Assembly (NCBI GenBank): GCA_003696465.1 | Contig: RFHG01000307.1 | Coordinates: forward strand, 1-14,320 | Reading direction: 5' to 3' | Origin: Gammaproteobacteria bacterium | GTDB taxonomy: Bacteria > Pseudomonadota > Gammaproteobacteria > J044 | DNA: 14,320 nt | In this document: positions 1 through 5,361 of the stretch, piece by piece | Position numbering within the stretch: position 1 is the stretch's first letter | Layout: every line of letters begins with the position of its first letter | Notes under the pieces: generated by a model | Databases searched by the model: none | What the model saw: only the letters and a program-made list of their open reading frames with translations | What the model was told of the DNA's origin: nothing | Position numbers and translations under genes: made by a program

Positions 1-495
1 ATCCAGAATCAGCTTCAGCAGGAGGCCAAAGGCCATCACCACCAGGCCCACCGCCAGAATGATGTTGCGGCGCAGATCGAACAGGGCCTCGGATTCCGAG
101 GGGAAATGCGCCTCCAGCAGCAAATAGCGGCCTAGCCCACCCTCGGGATCGGGCAGGAAGATTCGCTTGCGGATCACCAGAGCATCGGCCGAGGATGTCG
201 GGCTGCCAAAGACGAGTTCCTGGTCACCCAGTCGCAGGCGCAGGTTCTGCATGCGATACAGGTCGATTGCCTGGCTGGACAGGGCATCCAGTGCCGCATG
301 ATCGAGCCCTGCCGGCCCGTCGCCATCACGCAGCAGGGCTTCACCCAGGACCAGTCCAAGCTCGAGCGTGTGCAACTCGGCCCCCTGCCGGTATTCCTCC
401 TGCTTGACCTGTACCAGAACGAATACCCCGGCCAGCCCCAGGAACACCAGCCCCCAGAACACGATGCCGGCAACCCGACTCGGCAGGGATGCCAT
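1..495 (-). CDS. Two-TM sensor/signalling protein, N-terminal part (3' truncated by window edge)
   Basis: The frame stays open for 165 codons from an ATG at 495 to the window edge, so only the N-terminus is seen. It shows a hydrophobic segment at residues 9-30, a polar region of about 110 residues (31-143), and a second hydrophobic segment at 144-164. That is the layout of a membrane sensor with an extracytoplasmic ligand domain, as in histidine kinases, GGDEF/EAL proteins or chemoreceptors. The output domain is outside the window. The start at 495 has a good Shine-Dalgarno (AGGAAGG, about 7 nt upstream). An in-frame ATG at 537 overlaps the stop of the upstream gene (TGATG) and would add 14 residues; it has no clear Shine-Dalgarno. 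Co-transcription with the upstream DUF2892-like gene is likely. The sensor topology is well supported, the ligand and output are unknown. Confidence 0.7.
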   Translation of the reverse strand, partial: MASLPSRVAGIVFWGLVFLGLAGVFVLVQVKQEEYRQGAELHTLELGLVLGEALLRDGDGPAGLDHAALDALSSQAIDLYRMQNLRLRLGDQELVFGSPTSSADALVIRKRIFLPDPEGGLGRYLLLEAHFPSESEALFDLRRNIILAVGLVVMAFGLLLKLILD

Positions 496-536
496 GGTTT
501 GCCCTTCCTGACCCGGATTCTCCGAAACGCCCCCCA

Positions 537-947
537 TCAGGTGAATCCCAGACTGCGAATGGCAAACAGGACCGGACAGACCCCGCTCAGCCCGGCCCCC
601 AGGATGGCAAAGCCCATGAACCAGGGGAAGAACCAGAGCTGCTCCGGAAACAGCACGGCACTGACCAGCAGCATCAGCCCCACGACAAGCCGCCACATCC
701 GTTCGGCCTCGATGGGCAGGCGGGCACGGGGGTTGGGCGGGGAAGAAGGCAGCCTGGATTCGTCCACACCCAGCAAAAAATTGACGATCCGGGGCAGACG
801 CAGGTTGGTGATGCCCTCGAACAGGAGCAGCCCCACCAGGGCCACCATACCCCAGGGAAGGTCAAAATAGAGGAAGACCAGGATCAGTCCGCCCAGCAGT
901 GTTCTGTAAAGTCGGTCGGTCATGCTGATGTCGGCAGCCAGCAGCAT
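537..947 (-). CDS. DUF2892-like integral membrane protein
   Basis: This 136-residue protein is mostly hydrophobic, with membrane segments at about 18-44 and 86-121 and a polar linker rich in Pro and Arg between them. The C-terminus reads GAGLSGVCPVLFAIRSLGF, which resembles the GxSGxCPxxxxxRxLGF ending I associate with DUF2892 inner-membrane proteins (YgaP-type membrane anchors). The first half ends in a similar pattern (LLFEGITNLRLPRI), suggesting an internal duplication of the unit. Its biochemical role is unknown; some relatives are joined to rhodanese domains. Start: the ATG at 947 is used, but an internal ATG at 923 gives MTDRLYRTLLGG, a more usual start for the family. Neither has a strong Shine-Dalgarno. 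Its stop overlaps a possible start of the downstream sensor gene. Confidence 0.7.
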   Translation of the reverse strand: MLLAADISMTDRLYRTLLGGLILVFLYFDLPWGMVALVGLLLFEGITNLRLPRIVNFLLGVDESRLPSSPPNPRARLPIEAERMWRLVVGLMLLVSAVLFPEQLWFFPWFMGFAILGAGLSGVCPVLFAIRSLGFT

Positions 948-972
948 CCGTGCCGGTAAGAGGCTTGTGTTA

Positions 973-988
973 TGTAACCTGTGTTACA
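973..988. promoter_or_regulatory. Palindromic operator candidate TGTAAC-CTGT-GTTACA
   Basis: A perfect 6-4-6 inverted repeat lies between the divergent DUF2892 gene (947, minus) and the aldolase-nadC operon (1081, plus). It can also be read as TGTAA-N6-TTACA, the geometry of CRP/FNR-family sites. Its centre (980.5) lies about 60 bp upstream of the start point predicted from the TACAAT box at 1029-1034, a usual class I activator position. The protein that binds it cannot be named from sequence alone. Confidence 0.5.
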
Positions 989-1028
989 AAGAATAGCAGC
1001 TATCTGGCGGCCATACCTTGTACTTTCA

Positions 1029-1034
1029 TACAAT
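1029..1034 (+). promoter_or_regulatory. Predicted -10 box (TACAAT) of the aldolase-nadC operon
   Basis: TACAAT matches the sigma-70 -10 consensus at five of six positions. No good -35 hexamer lies 16-18 bp upstream, which would fit a promoter dependent on an activator bound at the upstream palindrome. The predicted start near 1041 leaves a leader of about 40 nt before the ATG at 1081. Confidence 0.4.
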
Positions 1035-1080
1035 GGTCTGCCGTGACAGGCACAGTCACCACCCCGGGGAGACCGCCCTC

Positions 1081-1656
1081 ATGCTCGAACAGGACCCGCG
1101 CCAGAGCCTGGTACAGTACTACCGCTGGCTGCGGCAATACGGCTACAACGACTCGCACTCGGGCAATGCCTCGCTGCGCCTGGATGGCCGTTTTCTCGTT
1201 ACGCCCACGGGCGCCTGCGCCGACACCCTGCAGCCGGAGGCGCTGGTGGAGGTCCCCGTGGAGGGGCCGATCCCGCCCACGGCCTCGCTCGACACGCCGC
1301 TGCATGCCGGCGTGTACCGGGCCTGCCCCGAGGCCGGCGCAGTCCTGCATGCCCATGTCCCCCATCTGGCCGCACTCACCCTCGACGGACGCGCCTTCGA
1401 ACCGGCCGATTTCGAGGGGCGCTACTACTTCGGTCGCATCGAGGTACTCGATCTGCCCGAGGACGACATCATCGCCGCCGCGCATCAAGCGGTACCCGAG
1501 GTGCTGGCCAAAGCGCGTATCGTGGTGGTCCGCAGCCATGGCGCCTATGCCCGAGGCCACAGCCTGGAAGAGGCCTACAAGTGGATCTGCTCTGCGGAAC
1601 TGGCCGCGCGTACCGCCTGGCTGGCACTGCAGGCGGGGACGTGGAGACGCCCATGA
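1081..1656 (+). CDS. Class II aldolase/adducin-family protein
   Basis: The 191-residue product has the class II aldolase fold signature: HSGNASLR at 26-33, TPTG at 41-44, the zinc-ligand pair HAH at 90-92 and a third histidine in RSHG at 151-154 (H153). Family members cleave or epimerise sugar phosphates such as fuculose-1-phosphate or ribulose-5-phosphate, using Zn. The catalytic Glu of fuculose aldolase lies 19 residues before the first zinc His; here that position is Asp71, so activity may differ or be lost. The ATG at 1081 is chosen because GGGGAGA lies about 8 nt upstream and the predicted transcript starts near 1041; an upstream TTG at 1018 would extend the frame. The stop overlaps the nadC start (ATGA), so the two genes are translationally coupled. 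The substrate is unknown. Confidence 0.85.
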   Translation: MLEQDPRQSLVQYYRWLRQYGYNDSHSGNASLRLDGRFLVTPTGACADTLQPEALVEVPVEGPIPPTASLDTPLHAGVYRACPEAGAVLHAHVPHLAALTLDGRAFEPADFEGRYYFGRIEVLDLPEDDIIAAAHQAVPEVLAKARIVVVRSHGAYARGHSLEEAYKWICSAELAARTAWLALQAGTWRRP

Positions 1657-2498
1657 GCCTTCCGCAACCGCCATCGGATCTGCACGAGCAGGTGGCCCGC
1701 GCCCTGGCCGAGGACATCGGTGCGGGCGACCTCACCGCTGCCCTGATACCCGAGGATCAACACGCCAGTGCCACCCTGCTGTGTCGGGAACCCGCCGTCA
1801 TTTGCGGCCAGCCCTGGGTCGAAGCCTGCCTGGAAGCCGTCGACCCGCGCCTGCAGATCGCATGGCGGGTGAGCGAGGGGGCGCAGGTGGCCGCCGATAC
1901 GGTGCTCGCCCATATCGAAGGGCCGGCCCGCGGCCTGCTCACGGCCGAGCGCACGGCACTCAATTTCCTGCAGACACTCTCGGGCACCGCCACGGTCACC
2001 GCACGCTACGTGGAACGGATTCGCGACACCGGCTGCCGCGTGCTGGATACGCGCAAGACTCTGCCCGGCCTGCGCACGGCGCAGAAATACGCCGTGCGCT
2101 GCGGGGGCGGGCACAATCACCGCATGGGGCTGTACGATGCGCTGCTCATCAAGGAAAACCACATTGCCGCGGCCGGCAGCATCACGGCGGCCGTGGCAGA
2201 GGGTCGGCGCCGCTTCCCGCATGCCCCCATCGAGGTGGAAACGGAAACCCTCGAGGAGGTGAACGAGGCCCTGCAGGCCGGCGCCGACCGCATCATGCTG
2301 GACAATTTTTCACTCGAGGCCATCCGCCGGGCCGTTGAACGGGTGGACGGGCAGTGTGAACTGGAGGTCTCGGGCAACGTCAATCTCGACAACATCCGCG
2401 ACTATGCCCTGACTGGCGTGGACTACATCTCGGTGGGCGCCCTGACCAAGCACCTGCATGCCATCGACCTCTCGCTGCGGGTCGAGACCGTGGCCTGA
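1653..2498 (+). CDS. nadC: Nicotinate-nucleotide pyrophosphorylase (carboxylating), quinolinate phosphoribosyltransferase
   Basis: The enzyme converts quinolinate and PRPP into nicotinate mononucleotide, CO2 and pyrophosphate, the last committed step of de novo NAD synthesis; it is cytoplasmic. The 281-residue product has the full family length. Diagnostic stretches include EDIGAGDLT (20-28), ERTALNFLQ (99-107), LDTRKTLPGLR (131-141), the CGGGHNHRMGLYDALLIKENH region (150-170), IMLDNFS (214-220) and GVDYISVGALTKH (255-267). All the basic substrate-binding residues expected in these motifs appear present. The ATG at 1653 gives a 4-base overlap with the aldolase stop and a GGAGA Shine-Dalgarno. 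No nadA or nadB is in the window. Expression should follow the aldolase promoter and its palindrome. Confidence 0.97.
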   Translation: MSLPQPPSDLHEQVARALAEDIGAGDLTAALIPEDQHASATLLCREPAVICGQPWVEACLEAVDPRLQIAWRVSEGAQVAADTVLAHIEGPARGLLTAERTALNFLQTLSGTATVTARYVERIRDTGCRVLDTRKTLPGLRTAQKYAVRCGGGHNHRMGLYDALLIKENHIAAAGSITAAVAEGRRRFPHAPIEVETETLEEVNEALQAGADRIMLDNFSLEAIRRAVERVDGQCELEVSGNVNLDNIRDYALTGVDYISVGALTKHLHAIDLSLRVETVA

Positions 2499-2514
2499 TT
2501 CGCCTCCCCCAAGG

Positions 2515-2916
2515 CTACTGCACCACGAAATCGGTAAAGAACAGCCCCTGGATGACCTCCTTTCCGGTGGCCTCCTTGAGGGCCTTGCGGATGGCCTCTT
2601 CGGCCTCGCTGCGCAGCTGTTCGCGCATCTGGATGGTGCGGATCCGGCGCCCGTCGCGATCGCTCAGGGTCATGATCATGGTGTGACGAATGAGCGGCAT
2701 GTGCAGCTCCACCAGCTTGGCGTCCTCCTTCGAATTCACCAGCACGTCAGCCTTGACCTGAAGAAAGCGGGCACCGGTGCCACGCTTGACGTTGACCACG
2801 AAGGCCGGGCTGAGATTCACATACTGGGGTTCCCCCCCCTTCGCCTGTTCCTCGTCAGCAGCCATCAACAGGGTGGGCACGAGCAGCAGGGACAGCAGCA
2901 ACAGCCAGCGCTTCAT
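2515..2916 (-). CDS. FliL-like protein with cleavable-type signal sequence
   Basis: The 133-residue product begins with a hydrophobic signal (KRWLLLLSLLLVPTLLMA) followed by an acidic stretch. It then shows FliL family features: YVNLSPAFVVNV (32-43), RFLQVKADVLV (50-60), PLIRHTMIMTLSD (74-86) and the C-terminal EVIQGLFFTDFVVQ (120-133). FliL sits at the flagellar basal body around the stator and affects torque. Canonical FliL is a longer single-pass inner-membrane protein encoded among fliM/fliN genes. This one is shorter, seems secreted or anchored only by its signal, and has no flagellar neighbours, so it may be a stand-alone FliL paralogue. The start has a good Shine-Dalgarno (GAGGTGA, about 5 nt upstream). 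It is convergent with nadC (16-bp gap) and divergent from the next gene. Confidence 0.85.
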   Translation of the reverse strand: MKRWLLLLSLLLVPTLLMAADEEQAKGGEPQYVNLSPAFVVNVKRGTGARFLQVKADVLVNSKEDAKLVELHMPLIRHTMIMTLSDRDGRRIRTIQMREQLRSEAEEAIRKALKEATGKEVIQGLFFTDFVVQ

Positions 2917-2958
2917 GGATTCACCTCGGCAGGTTCACGGTCAATGCCTACATGCTAC

Positions 2959-2964
2959 TACAAT
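2959..2964 (+). promoter_or_regulatory. Possible -10 box (TACAAT) close to the start of the DUF6231-like gene
   Basis: TACAAT ends 7 bp before the ATG at 2972, which would put the transcription start at or within 1 nt of that codon. A weak -35 candidate (TCACGG, 2935-2940) lies 18 bp upstream. No Shine-Dalgarno precedes either possible ATG, consistent with a leaderless message. Modest support. Confidence 0.3.
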
Positions 2965-2971
2965 GCCCGTC

Positions 2972-3415
2972 ATGGACAAGCATGAACATCGGCACCTGAT
3001 CGACCGGCTGCTGCATGAAACCGGCGCGACCACGGCATTGTGCGCCGGATCGGGGCTGGATCACCCGGCCTGCCACGCCATCAGCCTGCAGTCCCTGGCC
3101 ACCCTGCCCGCCGATGAACGGCACGAGCTGGCCATCGTGGCCTGCGACCTGGAGGAGCTGGAGGCGATGAGCCGCGATGGGCGCCTGGCCGCCCTGCGGG
3201 ACCTGCATGCCAAAAGGCTGGTCATCATCCCGGTTGGCAGTGCACGTGCACGCAGAAGCGATACCGAGGCCCTGCTGCGGGCACACGGGTTCAGGCCCCT
3301 GCGCGCCGGGCATGGCATCTGGTATCACGACCTGTACGACTACAAGGAAACCCCGGACTGGCTCAATCCCCGCTTCTGGGCCAACCCGGAGCTGTGGGAC
3401 CGCTATCGCTGGTAG
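2972..3415 (+). CDS. Conserved hypothetical protein (DUF6231-like)
   Basis: The product is a soluble protein of 147 residues with no signal or membrane segment. It has an alternating hydrophobic pattern (TTALCAGSGL near the start, ELAIVACDLEELE, KRLVIIPVGSA) resembling a Rossmann-like or methyltransferase-like core. It ends in the distinctive YDYKETPDWLNPRFWANPELWDRYRW pattern (last 26 residues), which I associate with DUF6231 proteins of Gammaproteobacteria. No catalytic motif can be named. The ATG at 2972 is chosen on the nearby -10 box; an in-frame ATG at 2963 would add three residues, and neither has a Shine-Dalgarno. It is divergent from the FliL-like gene and convergent with the anti-sigma gene (11-bp gap). 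Function unknown; the family assignment is from memory of the C-terminal pattern. Confidence 0.75.
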   Translation: MDKHEHRHLIDRLLHETGATTALCAGSGLDHPACHAISLQSLATLPADERHELAIVACDLEELEAMSRDGRLAALRDLHAKRLVIIPVGSARARRSDTEALLRAHGFRPLRAGHGIWYHDLYDYKETPDWLNPRFWANPELWDRYRW

Positions 3416-3426
3416 CAGCGCAAGGG

Positions 3427-4143
3427 TCAGACCTTGATGTAGGTCCAGCCTTCGCGCAGGCGCTCCACGATGTGCTCCACGGCAGAGGGCGCCGGATGCG
3501 TGCGATCGATGAGCTGGACATGGACGCCCTGCCGCTCGAGCCTGCGGATGGCATTGGCACAGGCGATGAAGTCGATATTGTCATACTTGCGCATGATCTC
3601 GCTGACGCGTTGTGCATAGGGCGAGGCATCCTTTCGCATCAGATCCAGCCCACCGGAATTGGCAATGACTTCCACATGCACGCCACGTGCCTTGTAGGAC
3701 TCGACCAGGGCCACCGCGCGGTCGAGCACTTCCTCGAACTTGTCTGGATTCGACTCGTCGATATGCAGCACCACATGGGTGGGATCCGCCTTCACATCGC
3801 CGATTTCGACGGCTCCGGCCAGCAGGTGTTCCAGACGCTGCTCATGTCCCTTCCAGCCCAGCAGGACACCCACGGCCAGCAGCAGCAGAGCGGCCACGCC
3901 CTGGCACAGCCCCCTGCTCAGCCCGCCACCGAGCACACGCCCCGTCTCGGGCGGCTCGATATCGGCATAGGCATGGCTCACTGCCGCCTTGAGGTTGCGC
4001 AGCTCGCAAACCTGCCTGCGCAGCTCGGGATCCTCGGCCATTTCCTGCATGATCTGCTCCCGATCCATGGGCTCGAGTTCGCCATCGATGAAGGCATGCA
4101 CCTGGCACAGGCGCACATCATCACGTTCTTCCCGATTGCTCAT
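3427..4143 (-). CDS. Membrane anti-sigma factor with C-terminal DsrE-like sensor domain
   Basis: The 238-residue product has three parts. Residues 1-65 look like an anti-sigma domain: C13-x2-H16 followed by FIDGEL (18-23) and a helix with AEDPELRRQVCELRNLK (36-52). Residues 79-97 are one membrane segment. Residues 120-238 match a DsrE/DsrF-like domain: VVLHIDE (124-130), VHVEVIANSGGL (155-166), NIDFIACANAI (189-199, Cys195) and a C-terminal GWTYIKV. With the N-terminus inside, the DsrE domain would be periplasmic. The usual ZAS zinc motif HxxxCxxC is incomplete: C46 is followed by R49 in place of the second Cys. The start overlaps the sigma stop (ATGA), the usual coupling of an ECF sigma and its anti-sigma. 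The inferred role is to hold the sigma factor at the membrane and release it on a periplasmic sulfur or redox signal. The architecture is clear, the signal is inference. Confidence 0.85.
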   Translation of the reverse strand: MSNREERDDVRLCQVHAFIDGELEPMDREQIMQEMAEDPELRRQVCELRNLKAAVSHAYADIEPPETGRVLGGGLSRGLCQGVAALLLLAVGVLLGWKGHEQRLEHLLAGAVEIGDVKADPTHVVLHIDESNPDKFEEVLDRAVALVESYKARGVHVEVIANSGGLDLMRKDASPYAQRVSEIMRKYDNIDFIACANAIRRLERQGVHVQLIDRTHPAPSAVEHIVERLREGWTYIKV

Positions 4144-4694
4144 CTCCGGACACTCCTCAGTCTGGTCACCTTCGGCGACTCCATCACATCATCCTGCAGC
4201 AGGGTGAGCAGGGCCTTGCGGGCACGGCTCAACCGGCTCATTACCGTTCCTATGGGCACATCCAGTATCTCGGCCACCTCAGCATAGCTGAATTCGTTGA
4301 GATCGACGAGGGTCACCACCTCCCGCTGGGGCACCGGCAGACACTGGATGGCCAGGCGTACCCGCCGCACCGTATCATGCACCTGGGCATCCCCTTCCGG
4401 GCAGCATTCCTCTCCCGCCAGTTCCATTCCGTCCACATCCAGGTGCTCGCGCCTGCGCCGCAGGTACTCCTTCCAGCAATTGCCCAGGATGCGGAACAGC
4501 CAGGCGCGCAGACGGGCCTCGTCCTGCAGCTGGTGCAAATTGGCCAATGCACGGCTCAGGGTCTCCTGAACCAGGTCATCGGCCAGCATCTCGTCCCCGC
4601 TCCAGGCCACGGCAGTCCGGTACAGGGCGCGCCGGTGCTCATTGAGCCTTGCGCGCAAGTGCATGTTGTTGCACAGGTTTTTTATCAGTTTCAT
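4140..4694 (-). CDS. ECF-family RNA polymerase sigma factor
   Basis: The 184-residue protein has sigma region 2 at about 19-88 (ADDLVQETLSRALANLHQ, then RLRAWLFRILGNCWKEYLRRR) and region 4 at about 120-170 (CLPVPQREVVTLVDLNEFSYAEVAEILDVPIGTVMSRLSRARKALL in overlapping parts). Regions 1 and 3 are absent, as in group 4 sigma factors. The ATG at 4694 is chosen because AGGGGAGGAG lies upstream and the predicted transcript starts near 4717; an ATG at 4718 would add eight residues but coincides with the start point and lacks a Shine-Dalgarno. The gene overlaps the anti-sigma gene by 4 bp and is divergent from the dsrE-porin operon. A GGAATAAA-N14-CATC element stands before this gene and before the divergent operon, suggesting that the factor drives its own gene and that operon. 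Confidence 0.95.
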   Translation of the reverse strand: MKLIKNLCNNMHLRARLNEHRRALYRTAVAWSGDEMLADDLVQETLSRALANLHQLQDEARLRAWLFRILGNCWKEYLRRRREHLDVDGMELAGEECCPEGDAQVHDTVRRVRLAIQCLPVPQREVVTLVDLNEFSYAEVAEILDVPIGTVMSRLSRARKALLTLLQDDVMESPKVTRLRSVRR

Positions 4695-4712
4695 GTGTTG
4701 TGGTCTCCTCCC

Positions 4713-4730
4713 CTGCATCCAAGGATGCAG
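4713..4730. repeat. Inverted repeat CTGCATCC-AA-GGATGCAG
   Basis: An 8-2-8 perfect inverted repeat lies just upstream of the sigma Shine-Dalgarno and includes the predicted minus-strand -10 element (CATC at 4727-4724). The two-base centre makes it a poor RNA hairpin, so a dimeric DNA-binding protein site is more likely. No regulator for it is identified. Confidence 0.5.
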
Positions 4731-4749
4731 CAGACGGCCGTTTTATTCC
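4724..4749 (-). promoter_or_regulatory. Predicted ECF promoter of the sigma/anti-sigma operon
   Basis: On the minus strand GGAATAAA (4749-4742) is followed after 14 nt by CATC (4727-4724). The same 8-mer, spacing and 4-mer occur on the opposite strand at 4786-4811, reading towards the dsrE-porin operon. The predicted start near 4717 gives a leader of about 23 nt that still contains the sigma Shine-Dalgarno. This arrangement suggests autoregulation. Confidence 0.6.
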
Positions 4750-4785
4750 ATCCCTCGTGAAAAAAGTCTGCTTTGTCCCGAACGC

Positions 4786-4811
4786 GGAATAAATCCGCCT
4801 GCCGTGTCATC
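4786..4811 (+). promoter_or_regulatory. Predicted ECF promoter of the dsrE-porin operon
   Basis: GGAATAAA (4786-4793), 14 nt, then CATC (4808-4811). It matches the element before the sigma gene exactly in both boxes and in spacing. The predicted start near 4818 gives a leader of about 47 nt with the AGGAGGAG Shine-Dalgarno at 4854-4861. GGAA-type -35 boxes 16-17 bp before a short -10 are usual for ECF sigma factors. Confidence 0.6.
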
Positions 4812-4819
4812 TGGGGTGA

Positions 4820-4836
4820 TGTCGCATGCCGCGACA
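4820..4836 (+). repeat. Inverted repeat TGTCGC-ATGCC-GCGACA in the dsrE leader
   Basis: A 6-bp stem with a 5-nt loop falls inside the predicted 5' leader of the dsrE-porin transcript, about 17 nt before its Shine-Dalgarno. It could be an RNA hairpin affecting stability or translation, or a protein-binding site at the start point. There is no T-tract, so it is not a terminator. Confidence 0.4.
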
Positions 4837-4864
4837 CGACACAGACCAAAATCAGGAGGAGTCC

Positions 4865-5317
4865 ATGAAATCACTGAAGAACTGGCTGATGCTGGCCCTG
4901 ATCGCCCTGTCGCTCGGGCTGTCCGCCCAGGCCATGGCCGACAAGGCCTCCAAGCCCTTTGCCGAAAAGCGGGTAGTGCTGCAGATCTCCGACCCCAACC
5001 CGTTCAAGCAGACCCTGGTACTCAATGTGGCCAACAACCTGCTCAAGCACTACGGGCCCGACAAGGTCGATATCGAGATCGTCGCCTTCGGCCCGGGTCT
5101 GCGCCTGCTGTTTGCCGACAATGCCAACAAGGGCCGCATCCAGCGCCTGGTGGACAACGGCGGCGTGCGCTTCTCTGCCTGCAGCAACACCATCCGCAAC
5201 ATGGGCAAGAAGCTGGGCCACCCGCCGGTACTGAACCCCAATGCCGTGAAGGTATCGGCCGGGGTCGTGCGCATCCTCGACCTCGTCGACCAGGGCTACG
5301 TGCTCATCAAGCCCTGA
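4865..5317 (+). CDS. Secreted (periplasmic) DsrE-family protein
   Basis: The 150-residue precursor has a Sec signal peptide (hydrophobic 7-21, predicted cleavage after AMA at 25). The mature 125 residues form a DsrE-like domain: VVLQISD (37-43), VDIEIVAFGPGLRLLF (68-83), VRFSACSNTIRNMG (101-114, Cys106) and GVVRILDLVDQGYVLIKP (133-150). DsrE-type proteins can bind or transfer sulfur through a conserved Cys; many members remain uncharacterised. Cys106 occupies the place of Cys195 in the DsrE domain of the anti-sigma protein across the divergent promoter, and the flanking motifs (F-x-A-C-x-N) match. A strong Shine-Dalgarno (AGGAGGAG) precedes the ATG. The porin gene follows after 44 bp, probably in one transcript. 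A role as ligand carrier, scavenger or feedback partner of the anti-sigma sensor is inference. Confidence 0.88.
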   Translation: MKSLKNWLMLALIALSLGLSAQAMADKASKPFAEKRVVLQISDPNPFKQTLVLNVANNLLKHYGPDKVDIEIVAFGPGLRLLFADNANKGRIQRLVDNGGVRFSACSNTIRNMGKKLGHPPVLNPNAVKVSAGVVRILDLVDQGYVLIKP

Positions 5318-5361
5318 ACAACCTCCACTGACACATCACCGATTCATCCCAGGGGGAACAC

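Noticed and set aside
950..2338. Long open frame of 462 codons on the plus strand across the aldolase and nadC genes
   Set aside because: It is out of frame with two well-supported genes, has low-complexity Arg/Pro/Gly-rich content typical of a high-GC shadow frame, and resembles no family.
4713..4730. CTGCATCC/GGATGCAG palindrome as a transcription terminator
   Set aside because: The loop would be only 2 nt and there is no T-tract; it also lies upstream of the sigma start, not after a gene.
4780..4805. GAAC...CGT as a classic RpoE/EcfG-like promoter in the dsrE upstream region
   Set aside because: The AAC-CGT gap is 19 nt and no counterpart exists before the sigma gene, whereas GGAATAAA-N14-CATC fits both sides exactly.
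4865..5317. Secreted DsrE protein as a true DsrE/TusD subunit of a cytoplasmic sulfur relay
   Set aside because: It has a clear Sec signal peptide and lacks DsrF/DsrH-like neighbours, so a cytoplasmic DsrEFH or TusBCD role is unlikely.
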